Source: Streptomyces brasiliensis (GTDB lineage Bacteria; Actinomycetota; Actinomycetes; Streptomycetales; Streptomycetaceae). From it: a DNA stretch of 64,000 nt. A model generated the notes under the pieces. The model worked only from the letters and a program-made list of their open reading frames with translations, made no database searches and had not been told where the DNA came from. Shown in pieces: positions 22,807 through 31,866 of this stretch (position 1 is its first letter; every line of letters starts with the position of its first letter). A program made the position numbers and the translations under genes. The DNA lies in contig NZ_BMQA01000001.1 in NCBI RefSeq assembly GCF_014647875.1, positions 434,001 through 498,000 on the forward strand, in the 5' to 3' direction.

Positions 22807-23418
22807 TCAAGCGCGGGCCCAGATGCCCCTGCGCCGGTAACCTCCCTCCCAGAACAACCTGTTGAGGACACGGGCCGGCGCGGGCAGGGTGTCCAGGAAC
22901 GTGGCCCGGTCGGCGGGCGGGACGCCGTCGACGATCCACGGGACGAACAGCGCGGCGCCGCGCAGCCCCTGGGTACGGCGCAGGCTGCCGGTGAAGGCGG
23001 CCCAGTCCGCGTCGGTCAGCACCTCCTGGATCAGGGGCAGCGCGCTGTCCTCCTCGTGCTTGAGATGGTCGTCGAGAGTCACGGTCAACGCCCGTACGAG
23101 ATAAGGAAGTTCGGGCGAACGGTCGGCCAGCCCGGTGTCGACGGCCGCGAGCAGGGGGTCGATGCGGGAGTGCTCCTCCTCCATCTCGTCGAGGAGGGCG
23201 AGGTCGCGCGGCCGGCCCGCCGCGCGCTCCCGCACCCGCGGCCACAGGCCGGTGTCCTCGGTGGTGTGGTGGATGTGCAGCTGACGCTTGAAGTTCTCCC
23301 AGCCCGCCCGGACCGGTACGGCGTGGGCCCTGCCGTCGTCGACGGCGTCGGCGAGGCGGATCAGGTCGCGGCGGAAGGCGTCGTGCGAGGCGTACATGCC
23401 GGTGAAGTCGATCGTCAT
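22807..23418 (-). CDS. Hemerythrin-like (HHE) domain protein
   Basis: The protein has 203 aa; the start is ATG 23418 with GGAGGAC upstream. Two helix pairs carry the diiron-site histidines and acids: HIHHTTEDTGLWPRV (HHxxE), LLDEMEEEHSRIDPLL and TLDDHLKHEEDSALPLI (HxxxE). The family binds O2, NO or peroxide at a non-heme diiron centre and is mostly cytosolic. It is divergent from an ECF41 sigma factor gene whose downstream partner is a cytochrome b. A TGTCACA motif on the minus strand upstream suggests it may belong to the same regulon. Its role, oxygen or redox buffering or NO sensing, is unproven. Confidence 0.9.
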   Translation of the reverse strand: MTIDFTGMYASHDAFRRDLIRLADAVDDGRAHAVPVRAGWENFKRQLHIHHTTEDTGLWPRVRERAAGRPRDLALLDEMEEEHSRIDPLLAAVDTGLADRSPELPYLVRALTVTLDDHLKHEEDSALPLIQEVLTDADWAAFTGSLRRTQGLRGAALFVPWIVDGVPPADRATFLDTLPAPARVLNRLFWEGGYRRRGIWARA

Positions 23419-23499
23419 GGTGCGGTGTCCTCCAGTCCGGATTTCCGGTCCGGGTTCGGCGGCATCGGACGCGTTCAGGAGGCCGGGACACCGGACGGG

Positions 23500-23557
23500 T
23501 GTGACATGGGGCTCTTCCGCTGAGATGTACGTCACATATCGGCGCGTGAGTGTCACA
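23500..23557. promoter_or_regulatory. ECF41-like -35 motifs (TGTCACA) in the divergent promoter region
   Basis: TGTCACA occurs on the minus strand at 23500-23506 (towards the hemerythrin gene) and on the plus strand at 23551-23557 (towards the sigma gene), with a third near-copy CGTCACA at 23530-23536. TGTCACA is the -35 sequence reported for ECF41-type sigma factors. The matching -10 (CGTC) could not be placed convincingly. Confidence 0.45.
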
Positions 23558-23611
23558 TTCGGGCCCCCGGGAGCCCTCGCACTGGTGAGCGCACCACGGG
23601 AGGCCCACGCC

Positions 23612-24544
23612 ATGTCCGAGAACCTTGCCGCCGGCGACCTCATCGACGAGGCGACCGGTGTGTTCGTCGCCCACCGCGAGCTGCTGTTCGGTCTCGTCTA
23701 CAACATGCTCGGCAGCGTCGCCGACACCGAGGACGTCCTCCAGGAGACCTGGCTGTCGTGGACGTCCCGCGGCGGTGGCGGCGCACCGCTGGACGGGATC
23801 GCCCATCCACGCGCCTACCTGGTGCGCATCGCGGTGAACCACGCCGTACAGCGCCGTGCGGCGATCAGCCGCCGCCGGGAGACGTACGTCGGTCCCTGGC
23901 TGCCCGAGCCGCTGGTCGCCGACTCCGGGGCGGACGGCGGCGATGCCGCCCTGCGTACGGAGTCCGTGTCGCTGGCGATGCTGGTGGTACTGGAGTCGCT
24001 GACGCCGCTGGAGCGGGCGGTGTTCGTGCTGCACGAGGTGTTCGGGTATCCGCACACCGAGATCGCGAAGATCATCGACCGCACCCCGGCGGCCGTACGA
24101 CAGCTCGCGCACCGGGCGCGGGCCCACGTGCACGCGCGGCGGCCGCTGTACGAGGCGCATCCACGGGTGCGCCGGGAGGCCACCGAGCGGTTCGTGCGAG
24201 CCGCGCTCGGCGGGGACATCGGCGCGCTGATGGAGATCCTCGCACCGGACGTGACGGTGTGGACGGACGGCGGCGGAAACCGCCGGGGAGCCGGGCTGCG
24301 TCCGGTGCACGGCCGGGACAAGGCGGTGCGCCTCGTCACCGCGCACGCGGCGCGGCGCGGCGCGCAGAACCTCGACCTGCACTACCGCCGGGTCAACGGC
24401 GACGACGCGGTGGTCCTGTTCTCGGGCGACGAGCCGTACGCGGTGATGGTCATGGACCTCACGCCGGACGGCGACCGGGTCTCCGGCGTCTACATCGTGT
24501 CGAACCCCGAGAAGCTCACCCACGTGCGCAAGGAGGAGGCATGA
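23612..24544 (+). CDS. ECF41-family RNA polymerase sigma factor with SnoaL-like C-terminal domain
   Basis: The protein has 310 aa. ATG 23612 has GGGAGG upstream. Region 2 (FGLVYNMLGSVADTEDVLQETWLSW) and region 4 (LTPLERAVFVLHEVFGYPHTEIAKIIDRTPAAVRQLAHRARAHV) are clear. The linker motif WLPEP and the C-terminal motifs DGGG and NPEKL mark it as ECF41 (SigJ type), in which a NTF2/SnoaL-like domain of about 110 residues replaces a separate anti-sigma factor and controls activity. Its stop overlaps the start of a cytochrome b gene (ATGA), so the two are translationally coupled. Divergent hemerythrin gene. Target genes typically sit next to the sigma gene and carry TGTCACA promoters. Confidence 0.93.
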   Translation: MSENLAAGDLIDEATGVFVAHRELLFGLVYNMLGSVADTEDVLQETWLSWTSRGGGGAPLDGIAHPRAYLVRIAVNHAVQRRAAISRRRETYVGPWLPEPLVADSGADGGDAALRTESVSLAMLVVLESLTPLERAVFVLHEVFGYPHTEIAKIIDRTPAAVRQLAHRARAHVHARRPLYEAHPRVRREATERFVRAALGGDIGALMEILAPDVTVWTDGGGNRRGAGLRPVHGRDKAVRLVTAHAARRGAQNLDLHYRRVNGDDAVVLFSGDEPYAVMVMDLTPDGDRVSGVYIVSNPEKLTHVRKEEA

Positions 24545-26016
24545 GCGGCGAGCGGCGCCCGGAGCCGGCGTCGAGGGGCGAGCGGATGGCCGACTGGGCG
24601 GACGGCCGCCTCGGCATCTACGCGCTGGGCCGGCAGTATCTGCGCAAGGTCTTCCCGGACCACTGGTCGTTCCTGCTCGGGGAGATCTGTCTGTACAGCT
24701 TCGTCGTGCTGATCCTGACGGGCGTGTACCTCACCCTGTTCTTCCATCCGTCGATGAACGAGGTGACGTACCACGGAAGTTACGTGCCGCTGAACGGTGT
24801 CCGCATGTCCGAGGCGTACGCCTCCACCCTGCACATCAGCTTCGACGTGCGCGGCGGGCTGCTGGTGCGGCAGTTGCACCACTGGGCGGCTCTCGTGTTC
24901 GTCGCGGCGATGGTGACGCACATGATGCGGCACTTCTTCACCGGCTCGTTCCGCAAGCCGCGCGAGGTCAACTGGGTGTTCGGCTGGACGCTGCTGTTGC
25001 TGGGCCTGTTCGAGGGGCTCTTCGGGTACTCGCTCCCGGACGACCTGCTGTCGGGGACGGGCCTGCGGTTCGTCAACGGCGCCGTGCTGTCGGTCCCGAT
25101 CGTGGGGACGTACCTCTCGATGTTCCTGCTGGGCGGCGAGTTCCCCGGCCACGACATCGTGGCCCGCTTCTACTCGCTGCACATCCTGCTCATCCCCGGG
25201 ATCATGACGGCGCTTGTGGTGGTCCACATCCTGCTGGTCGTGTACCACAAGCACACCCAGTTCGCGGGTCCCGGACGGACCGAACGCAACGTCGTGGGCG
25301 CGCCGTTCATGCCCGTGTACCTGGCGAAGGCGGGCGGGTTCTTCTTCCTGGTGTTCGGCTTCCTCACGCTGATTGCGGGGGTGGCGACGATCAACCCGAT
25401 CTGGCAGTACGGCCCCTTCCGCGCGGACCAGGTCTCCACTGGCGCCCAGCCCGACTGGTATCTGGGTTTCGCGGAGGGCCTGGTCCGGATCATGCCGGGC
25501 TGGGAGATCACCCTGTGGGGCCACACGCTGGTCCTGGGCGTGCTGATCCCGATCGTCGTGTTCCCCCTGCTTCTGGTGTTCATCGGGGTGTACCCGTTCG
25601 TGGAAGCCTGGCTGACGGGGGACGGCAAGGAGCACCACATCCTGGACCGCCCCCGCAACCGCCCCGTCCGCACGGCGATCGGGGCGTCGTGGATCAGCGC
25701 CTATCTGATCCTCCTCGCGGGCGGCGGCAACGACATCGTGGCCACCAGGCTGCATCTGTCCATCAACGCCGTGACCTGGACGATCCGGATCGCCGTGTTC
25801 GTCGTTCCCGCCGTCGTCCTCGTCGTCACCCGCCGCATCTGCCTGGGCCTCCAGCTCCGCGACCGCGAACTCGTCGCCCACGGCAGGGAGACAGGCATCA
25901 TCAAGCGCCTCCCCCACGGCGAGTACGTGGAGATGCACAAGCCGCTCACCCAGGCCGAACTGCACACCCTGACGGCGCACGAACGGCCCGGGGAGCTCGT
26001 GGAGCGGGAGCGCTGA
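24541..26016 (+). CDS. Stand-alone cytochrome b (QcrB-like) membrane protein
   Basis: The protein has 491 aa, start ATG 24541 overlapping the sigma-factor stop. It has eight to nine membrane helices. Heme-ligand histidines appear in RQLHHWAALVFVAAMVTHMMRHF and FYSLHILLIPGIMTALVVVHILLVVYHKH. The Qo motif reads PDWY (QPDWYLGF) as in other actinobacterial QcrB proteins. It resembles the cytochrome b subunit of the bcc (complex III) assembly, but no QcrA (Rieske) or QcrC (cytochrome c) gene is beside it, unlike the housekeeping qcrCAB locus. It probably serves an alternative electron-transfer module under control of the ECF41 sigma factor. Partners are unknown. Confidence 0.92.
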   Translation: MSGERRPEPASRGERMADWADGRLGIYALGRQYLRKVFPDHWSFLLGEICLYSFVVLILTGVYLTLFFHPSMNEVTYHGSYVPLNGVRMSEAYASTLHISFDVRGGLLVRQLHHWAALVFVAAMVTHMMRHFFTGSFRKPREVNWVFGWTLLLLGLFEGLFGYSLPDDLLSGTGLRFVNGAVLSVPIVGTYLSMFLLGGEFPGHDIVARFYSLHILLIPGIMTALVVVHILLVVYHKHTQFAGPGRTERNVVGAPFMPVYLAKAGGFFFLVFGFLTLIAGVATINPIWQYGPFRADQVSTGAQPDWYLGFAEGLVRIMPGWEITLWGHTLVLGVLIPIVVFPLLLVFIGVYPFVEAWLTGDGKEHHILDRPRNRPVRTAIGASWISAYLILLAGGGNDIVATRLHLSINAVTWTIRIAVFVVPAVVLVVTRRICLGLQLRDRELVAHGRETGIIKRLPHGEYVEMHKPLTQAELHTLTAHERPGELVERER

Positions 26017-26079
26017 GGAGCGCCGGCCCTGGTCGGCCACGAAGGACGCCATCCAGGCCAGGGCCGCGTTCCGGTTGAC

Positions 26080-26097
26080 GGCCCGCCTACGCGGGCC
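26080..26097. terminator. Short hairpin between convergent genes
   Basis: GGCCCGC (26080-26086), loop CTAC, GCGGGCC (26091-26097). It lies between the cytochrome b stop (26016) and the GH2 stop (26101) and can end both transcripts. Confidence 0.65.
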
Positions 26098-26100
26098 CCT

Positions 26101-29100
26101 CTAGACCTCCAGACGGCTGATCCGCACCGCCCCCTGCGCCTCCCCCGGGTGCGCGCTCGTCAGCGTCAGCCGGATCCGGGAGCCGCGCACGGCGGTGAAG
26201 GTGAGCACGGTCGGACTGCCGGATTCCGTGGCCCAGTCCACCGTCACGCCGTCCACCGGCGTGTACGCCCGCCCGTTCCACACCGCGACCCCGATCGCGG
26301 CGGGCAGCGTGTGCGTGGCGTCCACGGTGAAGGAGACCTCCACCCGGTCGATGCTCCGGTCGCGCCCGAAGTCGACCGACACCCAATCCTGCGGCCGGGC
26401 CCCGTTGAAGGCGGGCAGCAGGGCCGTGGCCGACTTGGCGAAGGCGTTGGACCAGCCGGTTGCCGGATCACCGTCCACCATGGCAGCGGGAAGGGTGTCG
26501 GGGCGGCCCGAGTAACTGGCGTCGGCGTGAGGGTAGTTCGGCGGAACCGGGTAGTCGGGTGCGAAACCGGGGGCCGGCGTGCGCACGACCTCGTGAGCGG
26601 GCGTGGTGCGCACGCTCACCGATCCCTTGCTCAGGCCGTCCGCTCGGGCCGTGACCTTGAGCGTGCCCGCCTTCGTGCCGGACCGGACGATGGCGAGGGC
26701 CTTGCCGTGGAAGGCGGTCCGGGTGCTCGCCTGGTAGCGCTCGGCGCTCTCCTCACGGCCGTTGTCGAGTCCGGCGAGCGAGCCGCCGGTCACGTCGAAG
26801 GCGATCAGATGCTCGGCGTCGGGCACGACGACGCCGTGCGCGTCGACGATCTCCGCGGTCACGAAGACGAGCGAACGGCCGTCGGCGGCGAGGGACTCGC
26901 GGTCCGCGGTGAGCCGTACCGCATGGGGCTCACCGGCCGTGCGCAGCACGTCGGTGGCCACCACCTTGCCGTTCCGCCGCGCCACCGCCTTCAGTTCGCC
27001 CGGCCGGTAGGGCACCCGCCAGGTGAGGTGCAGCCTGCCCGCGCTGCCGTTGGGGCTGGTGTAACTGCCCGGGTAGGGACCGTCCGTGAAGGTCTTGTCG
27101 TCGCCGGTGGCCTCGGTGGTCTCCAGATAGGCGCGGCCGTCGGTGGTCGTCTTCGTGTCGAACGACCTGACGCCCAGTGAGGTCCCGTCGAGGTACAGCT
27201 CGACCTCGGCGACGTTGGCGTACGCCCACACCTCGACGGTCTCCCCGGCCTCGTGGTTCCAGCTCATCGGCAGTAGATGCACCATCGGTTCGGCGACCCA
27301 CTGGCTGCGGAAGAGGTGGTACATGTCCTTGGGGAACCCGGCCGTGTCGACCGCGCCGAAGAAGGACGCCTTGACCGGGAAGACGTTGTACGGCGTCGGC
27401 TCGCCGATGTAGTCGATGCCCGACCACAGGAACTGCCCCGCGAACCACTTCCGGTCGCGGTCCTTCTTGTGCCCGTACTCGCCGCTCATCGTCCAGGAGG
27501 CGAGGTTGTTGTCGTACGACGAGGTCGCGCGCCGCCCCGGCGCGTGGTTCTCACCGGTGTTGAGGTGCTCGGGCTCCTGGTAGGTGCCACGCGTCGAGGT
27601 CTCGGACGACGACTCGGACTCGAACAGGAACAGGTGGGGATAGGCGGCGTGCAGGTCGTCCACCGACTTGGCGGTGTTGTAGTTGAGGCCCAGGCCGTCG
27701 AGCTTGGCGAGCATCAGATCGGCGGCCGAGCCCTTGGCGGGCAGCCGGCGGTACTTGTCGGATCCGATGACGAGGGGGCGGGTGTCGTCGGCGGCCTTGA
27801 TCGCGCCGATGATCCGGTCGGCCATGGCCAGACCGGCGGTGGAGGTGGAGTCGGGGACCTCGTTGCCGATGGACCACAGCACGACGGCGGGCGAGTTGCG
27901 GGCCGCGAGGACCATCTCGGTGGCGTCCGTCTCGCACCACTCGTCGAAGAACCGGCCGTAGTCGTACGTCGTCTTGCCGGTGCGCCAGCAGTCGAACGCC
28001 TCCACCATCATCACGATGCCCAGTTCCTCGCAGACCTGGATCATTTCCGGCGAGGGCGGGTTGTGCGAGGTGCGGAAGGCGTTGACGCCCATCGACTTCA
28101 TGATGGTCATCTGTCTGCGCACGGCGTCGATGCTGATCGCGGCGCCGAGGGCACCCTGGTCGTGGTGCAGGTCGACGCCCTTGATCTTGTGGTGGGTGCC
28201 GTTGAGCGAGAAGCCCTCGTCGGGGTCGAAGCGGAAGGTGCGGACGCCGAAGACGGTGCGGACGGTGTCGGTGGTCCGGCCGCCGACGCGCACCTCGGTC
28301 TCCAGGGTGTACCGGTGCGGAGCGTCGATTTCCCACAACTTCGGCTTCTTGACGATGAGTTCATGGGTCGCGGCCGTCTCGTCGGTGACGGTGACGGTCG
28401 AGGACGTGCGAACGGCCGTACGGCCGTCGGGGTCGAGGATCCGTGAGACGACCTGCACGTCCGCGCCGCTGCCGGACTCGTTCAGCACCGAGGTCCGCAC
28501 CCGGACGACGGCCCGCTCGGCGGTGACGTCCGGCGTGGTGACGTACGTGCCCCAGCGGGCCACGTGCACGGGCTCGGTCACCACCAGGCGGGCCTCGCGG
28601 TAGATTCCGCTGCCCGAGTACCAGCGGCTGCTGGGCAGTTGGTTGTGCACCCGGACCGCGAGGACGTTCTCGGTTCTGCCGTCGGTGTGCACCAGATCGG
28701 TCAGGTCGAAGGCGAAACCCGTGTAGCCGTAGGGGTGGCGGCCGACCTCGGTGCCGTTGCAGTAGACGTGCGAGTCCATGTAGACGCCGTCGAACTCCAC
28801 CGAGATCCGCCGTCCGGCGAGGGCGGGCGGCAGGGTGAAGGCGAGGCGGTACCAGCCGAGGCCGCCCGGGAAGAATCCGGTGCCGCTGGTGGTGCCGTGC
28901 TCCGTGGTGGGCGTCTGCTCGATGCTCCAGTCGTGCGGGACGGCGACCCGGCGCCAGTCCGAGTCGTCGTACCCGGGGTCGGCGGCGTGCTCGTACGCGC
29001 CGGTCGGGTCGGTGGCGCCACCGGGGTCGACCAGCGCGAAGCGCCAGCCGTCCCGCAGGGCGACCGTACGGCGCCCGGTGACGTCGCCGGACGCCTCGGC

Positions 29101-29187
29101 TGCCCACGCACCGGGTGCGCCCAGTAGTGCTCCGGCCGTCGGCGCCGCGGTCGCGGCGACCAATACCGATCTGCGAGTGACCGTCAT
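26101..29187 (-). CDS. Secreted glycoside hydrolase family 2 (beta-galactosidase-like) enzyme
   Basis: The protein has 1028 aa. A TAT-type signal (VTRRSVLVAATAAPTAGALLGAPGAWA) follows ATG 29187, which has GGGAGA upstream. The N-terminal sugar-binding domain begins TVALRDGWRFALVDPGG. The immunoglobulin-like domain and TIM barrel follow. The acid/base Glu is in WSIGNEVPDS and the likely nucleophile Glu in FLFESESSSE. The C-terminal third has a DUF4982-like/Ig-like region and a discoidin-type carbohydrate-binding domain ending SRLEV. It probably cleaves beta-galactosides or related polysaccharide side chains outside the cell. Monocistronic, with a hairpin after the stop; divergent from the SpoIIE gene. 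Confidence 0.93.
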   Translation of the reverse strand: MTVTRRSVLVAATAAPTAGALLGAPGAWAAEASGDVTGRRTVALRDGWRFALVDPGGATDPTGAYEHAADPGYDDSDWRRVAVPHDWSIEQTPTTEHGTTSGTGFFPGGLGWYRLAFTLPPALAGRRISVEFDGVYMDSHVYCNGTEVGRHPYGYTGFAFDLTDLVHTDGRTENVLAVRVHNQLPSSRWYSGSGIYREARLVVTEPVHVARWGTYVTTPDVTAERAVVRVRTSVLNESGSGADVQVVSRILDPDGRTAVRTSSTVTVTDETAATHELIVKKPKLWEIDAPHRYTLETEVRVGGRTTDTVRTVFGVRTFRFDPDEGFSLNGTHHKIKGVDLHHDQGALGAAISIDAVRRQMTIMKSMGVNAFRTSHNPPSPEMIQVCEELGIVMMVEAFDCWRTGKTTYDYGRFFDEWCETDATEMVLAARNSPAVVLWSIGNEVPDSTSTAGLAMADRIIGAIKAADDTRPLVIGSDKYRRLPAKGSAADLMLAKLDGLGLNYNTAKSVDDLHAAYPHLFLFESESSSETSTRGTYQEPEHLNTGENHAPGRRATSSYDNNLASWTMSGEYGHKKDRDRKWFAGQFLWSGIDYIGEPTPYNVFPVKASFFGAVDTAGFPKDMYHLFRSQWVAEPMVHLLPMSWNHEAGETVEVWAYANVAEVELYLDGTSLGVRSFDTKTTTDGRAYLETTEATGDDKTFTDGPYPGSYTSPNGSAGRLHLTWRVPYRPGELKAVARRNGKVVATDVLRTAGEPHAVRLTADRESLAADGRSLVFVTAEIVDAHGVVVPDAEHLIAFDVTGGSLAGLDNGREESAERYQASTRTAFHGKALAIVRSGTKAGTLKVTARADGLSKGSVSVRTTPAHEVVRTPAPGFAPDYPVPPNYPHADASYSGRPDTLPAAMVDGDPATGWSNAFAKSATALLPAFNGARPQDWVSVDFGRDRSIDRVEVSFTVDATHTLPAAIGVAVWNGRAYTPVDGVTVDWATESGSPTVLTFTAVRGSRIRLTLTSAHPGEAQGAVRISRLEV

Positions 29188-29445
29188 GGCGGCTCTCCCT
29201 CATCAGGGCCCAGAAGTACTCACAACTGATCGTGAACAAACAGATTCTGACGGCCTGCCACACGCAGTCGTCAAGGGTCGGGCACACTCCGTCGTCCGGC
29301 ACCGCATCGGCCGGAATCCCTCTTGCCCGCCGGCAGCCGCTCCACCCCATCGCCGAGGCTCACGGCTCACGGACGGGTCCGACACACTAGGCTGGAACTC
29401 AGGTGACGCATCCGATCACGGTGTGTGTGCGCGGGAGTGGCGACG

Positions 29446-31824
29446 ATGAGCCCGGACTATCCCTTCGAAGACGGGGCGACGGCCCGGGCTGTCATCGGCG
29501 ACGACGGCACACTGACCGAGTGGAACGAGGGCGCCCGGCGGCTGCTCGGCCACGACGCCGCCGACGTCCTGGGCCGGCCCGCCGCCGGTCTGCTGGCCGA
29601 CGGCGCCGCCCCGCCGGCGCTCGCCGGACCCCGGTGGGACGGGACGCTCGGATTGCGCCACCGCGACGGCCGTACGGTGTCGGTGTGGCTGCTCGCCCAC
29701 CACCGCCCGGCGCGCGAGGACCGCCCCGCCGACTGGCTCGTCGTCACCCCGCTCGAGGTCACCGGCCCCGCCGGCCCTGGCGACCCCCTTGCCGCCGACG
29801 CGCTGACCCTGTCCCCGTGCGCCGTCGCCGTCTACGACGAACGGCTCCGGCTGCGCCGGATGAACGGTTCGATGGCCGAAGTCCTCGGCCTGCCCGAGGA
29901 GCGGGCCCGGGGACTGCGGGTCTCGGAGATCGGCGGCAATCCGGAGAGCGAGGCCATCGAACGCGAGCTGCTGCGGGTGCTGCGGACCGGCCGTCCCCTG
30001 GACGTGCAGACCTACTCACGCTCCGGCGGCGAGGAGAAGGCGCACGCCTGGCTGGCCCGGCTGGCGCCGGTCACCGACGCCGACGGACGGGTGCGCGGGG
30101 TGTGTCTGGCCGCCCACGACTTCACCGAGAACTATCTGGCCCGGGAGCGGCTGCAACTGGTCAACGAGGCGAGCGAACGCATCGGCAGCACCCTGGACGT
30201 CATCCGTACGGCGCAGGAGCTGGCCGACGTGTGCGTGCCGGCGCTCGCCGACTTCGTCCGCGTCGACCTGCTGGACCCCGCGGAGCCGGGCGCCCGCCCC
30301 GAGGCACGGCTCACGGCGCCCGTCGTGCTGCGCCGGGCCGCGCACCGGTCGGTCCTGACCGGCGCCCCGGAGGCGATGATCGCGCCCGGTGGGCTCGCGA
30401 CCTATCCTGCCGCCTCCCCGCAGGCCCACTCGCTCCTCGCGGGCCGCACCGTCGTCGGCTCGACGGCGTCCGGCGACCTGGAGCTGTGGCTGGCCTGGGA
30501 CACGGCGCGCACCGAGCGGGCGCGCGACTTCGGCATGCACTCCACGATGTCGGTGCCGATCCGGGCCCGCGGCGTCACCCTGGGGGTCGCGGTCCTCACC
30601 CGGCACCGGCGTCCGGACCCCTTCACGCCGGACGACGTGTTGCTGGCCGAGGAGATCACCGCCCGCGCGGCCGTCTGCATCGACAACGCCCGCCGCTACT
30701 CCCGGGAGCGTGACACCGCCATCGCCCTGCAGCGCAGCCTGCTGCCCCAGACACTGCCGCGCACGGCGGCGGTGGAGGCCGCCTCCCGCTATCTCCCCGC
30801 GGCGCGCGCGGGCGTGGGCGGCGACTGGTTCGACGTGATCCCGCTGTCCGGGCTGCGGGTCGCCATGGTCGTCGGCGACGTCGTCGGGCACGGCATCCAG
30901 GCGTCGGCGGCCATGGGCCGGCTGCGCGCCGGCGTACGCACCCTCGCCGACATCGACCTGGCGCCGGACGAACTGCTCACCCACCTCGACGACCTGGTGG
31001 TGCGGCTGTCGCAGGAGGAAACCGGCGAGGACATGCCCGGCGAGGTCGGCGCGACCTGTCTGTACGCCGTGTACGACCCGGTCTCGCGCCGGTGCACGCT
31101 CGCCCGCGCCGGGCATCCACCGCCGGTGCTGGTCCCGCCCGGCGGCCCGCCCGTGCAACTGACCCTGCCCGCCGGTCCCCCGCTGGGCCTGGGCGGGCTG
31201 CCCTTCGAGTCGGCCGAGTTCGAGCTGGCCGAGGGCAGCCTGCTCGCGCTGTTCACGGACGGGCTGATCGAGAGCCGGGAACGGGACGTCGACGCCGGCC
31301 ACCGCCTGCTGTGCGCGGCCCTGGGCTCGCACGCGGACTCGCTGGACGAGACCTGCAACCGGGTCCTGGCGGCCCTGCTGCCGCGCGGCGGCGCGGCGGA
31401 CGACGTTGCCCTGCTGCTCGCCCGCACGCTCGGGCTGCCCGCCTCGCAGGTGGCGACCTGGGACATCCCCGCCGATCCGGCGCTGGTCGCCCCGATCCGC
31501 AAGCAGGTCGTGGAGCAGCTGGACCTGTGGTCGCTGAGCGAGACCGCGTTCACGGCGGAGCTGGTGGTGAGCGAGCTGGTCACCAACGCCATCCGGTACG
31601 GCTCGCGCCCCATCCGGCTGCGGCTGATCCACGACGCGACCACACTGATCTGCGAGGTGTCCGACACCAGCCACACCGCCCCGCATCTGCGCCGCGCCAA
31701 GATCTGGGACGAGGGCGGTCGCGGTCTGCTCCTGGTCGCCCAGCTCACCCAGCGCTGGGGCAGCCGGCACACGGCCGACGGCAAGACGATCTGGGCGGAG
31801 CTGTCGCTCATGGAGGAGGAGTAG
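29446..31824 (+). CDS. PAS/GAF SpoIIE phosphatase with C-terminal ATPase (anti-sigma-like) domain
   Basis: The protein has 792 aa. ATG 29446 has GGGAG upstream; an upstream GTG at 29425 has no ribosome site. In order: a PAS domain (ARAVIGDDGTLTEWNEGARRLLG), a second PAS (~115-225, CAVAVYDERLRLRRMNGSM), a GAF domain (~240-410), a PP2C/SpoIIE domain (~425-655; VGGDWFDV, VGDVVGHG, ARAGHPPPVL) and a C-terminal HATPase_c (~665-790; VSELVTNAIRYG, DEGGRGLLLV). The family couples an anti-sigma kinase with its phosphatase in one chain. A cytosolic partner-switching regulator is inferred. Convergent with an ECF sigma gene. Confidence 0.94.
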   Translation: MSPDYPFEDGATARAVIGDDGTLTEWNEGARRLLGHDAADVLGRPAAGLLADGAAPPALAGPRWDGTLGLRHRDGRTVSVWLLAHHRPAREDRPADWLVVTPLEVTGPAGPGDPLAADALTLSPCAVAVYDERLRLRRMNGSMAEVLGLPEERARGLRVSEIGGNPESEAIERELLRVLRTGRPLDVQTYSRSGGEEKAHAWLARLAPVTDADGRVRGVCLAAHDFTENYLARERLQLVNEASERIGSTLDVIRTAQELADVCVPALADFVRVDLLDPAEPGARPEARLTAPVVLRRAAHRSVLTGAPEAMIAPGGLATYPAASPQAHSLLAGRTVVGSTASGDLELWLAWDTARTERARDFGMHSTMSVPIRARGVTLGVAVLTRHRRPDPFTPDDVLLAEEITARAAVCIDNARRYSRERDTAIALQRSLLPQTLPRTAAVEAASRYLPAARAGVGGDWFDVIPLSGLRVAMVVGDVVGHGIQASAAMGRLRAGVRTLADIDLAPDELLTHLDDLVVRLSQEETGEDMPGEVGATCLYAVYDPVSRRCTLARAGHPPPVLVPPGGPPVQLTLPAGPPLGLGGLPFESAEFELAEGSLLALFTDGLIESRERDVDAGHRLLCAALGSHADSLDETCNRVLAALLPRGGAADDVALLLARTLGLPASQVATWDIPADPALVAPIRKQVVEQLDLWSLSETAFTAELVVSELVTNAIRYGSRPIRLRLIHDATTLICEVSDTSHTAPHLRRAKIWDEGGRGLLLVAQLTQRWGSRHTADGKTIWAELSLMEEE

Positions 31825-31866
31825 CGCGACTCGGGCGCCTCGAACTGCGACGAGGGACGGGGCGAC

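Noticed and set aside
21431..24523. Open frame of 1030 codons on the minus strand over ogt, the oxygenase, hemerythrin and sigma genes
   Set aside because: It overlaps four well-supported genes and its translation is low-complexity. The true minus-strand gene in this stretch is only the hemerythrin (22807-23418) in another frame.
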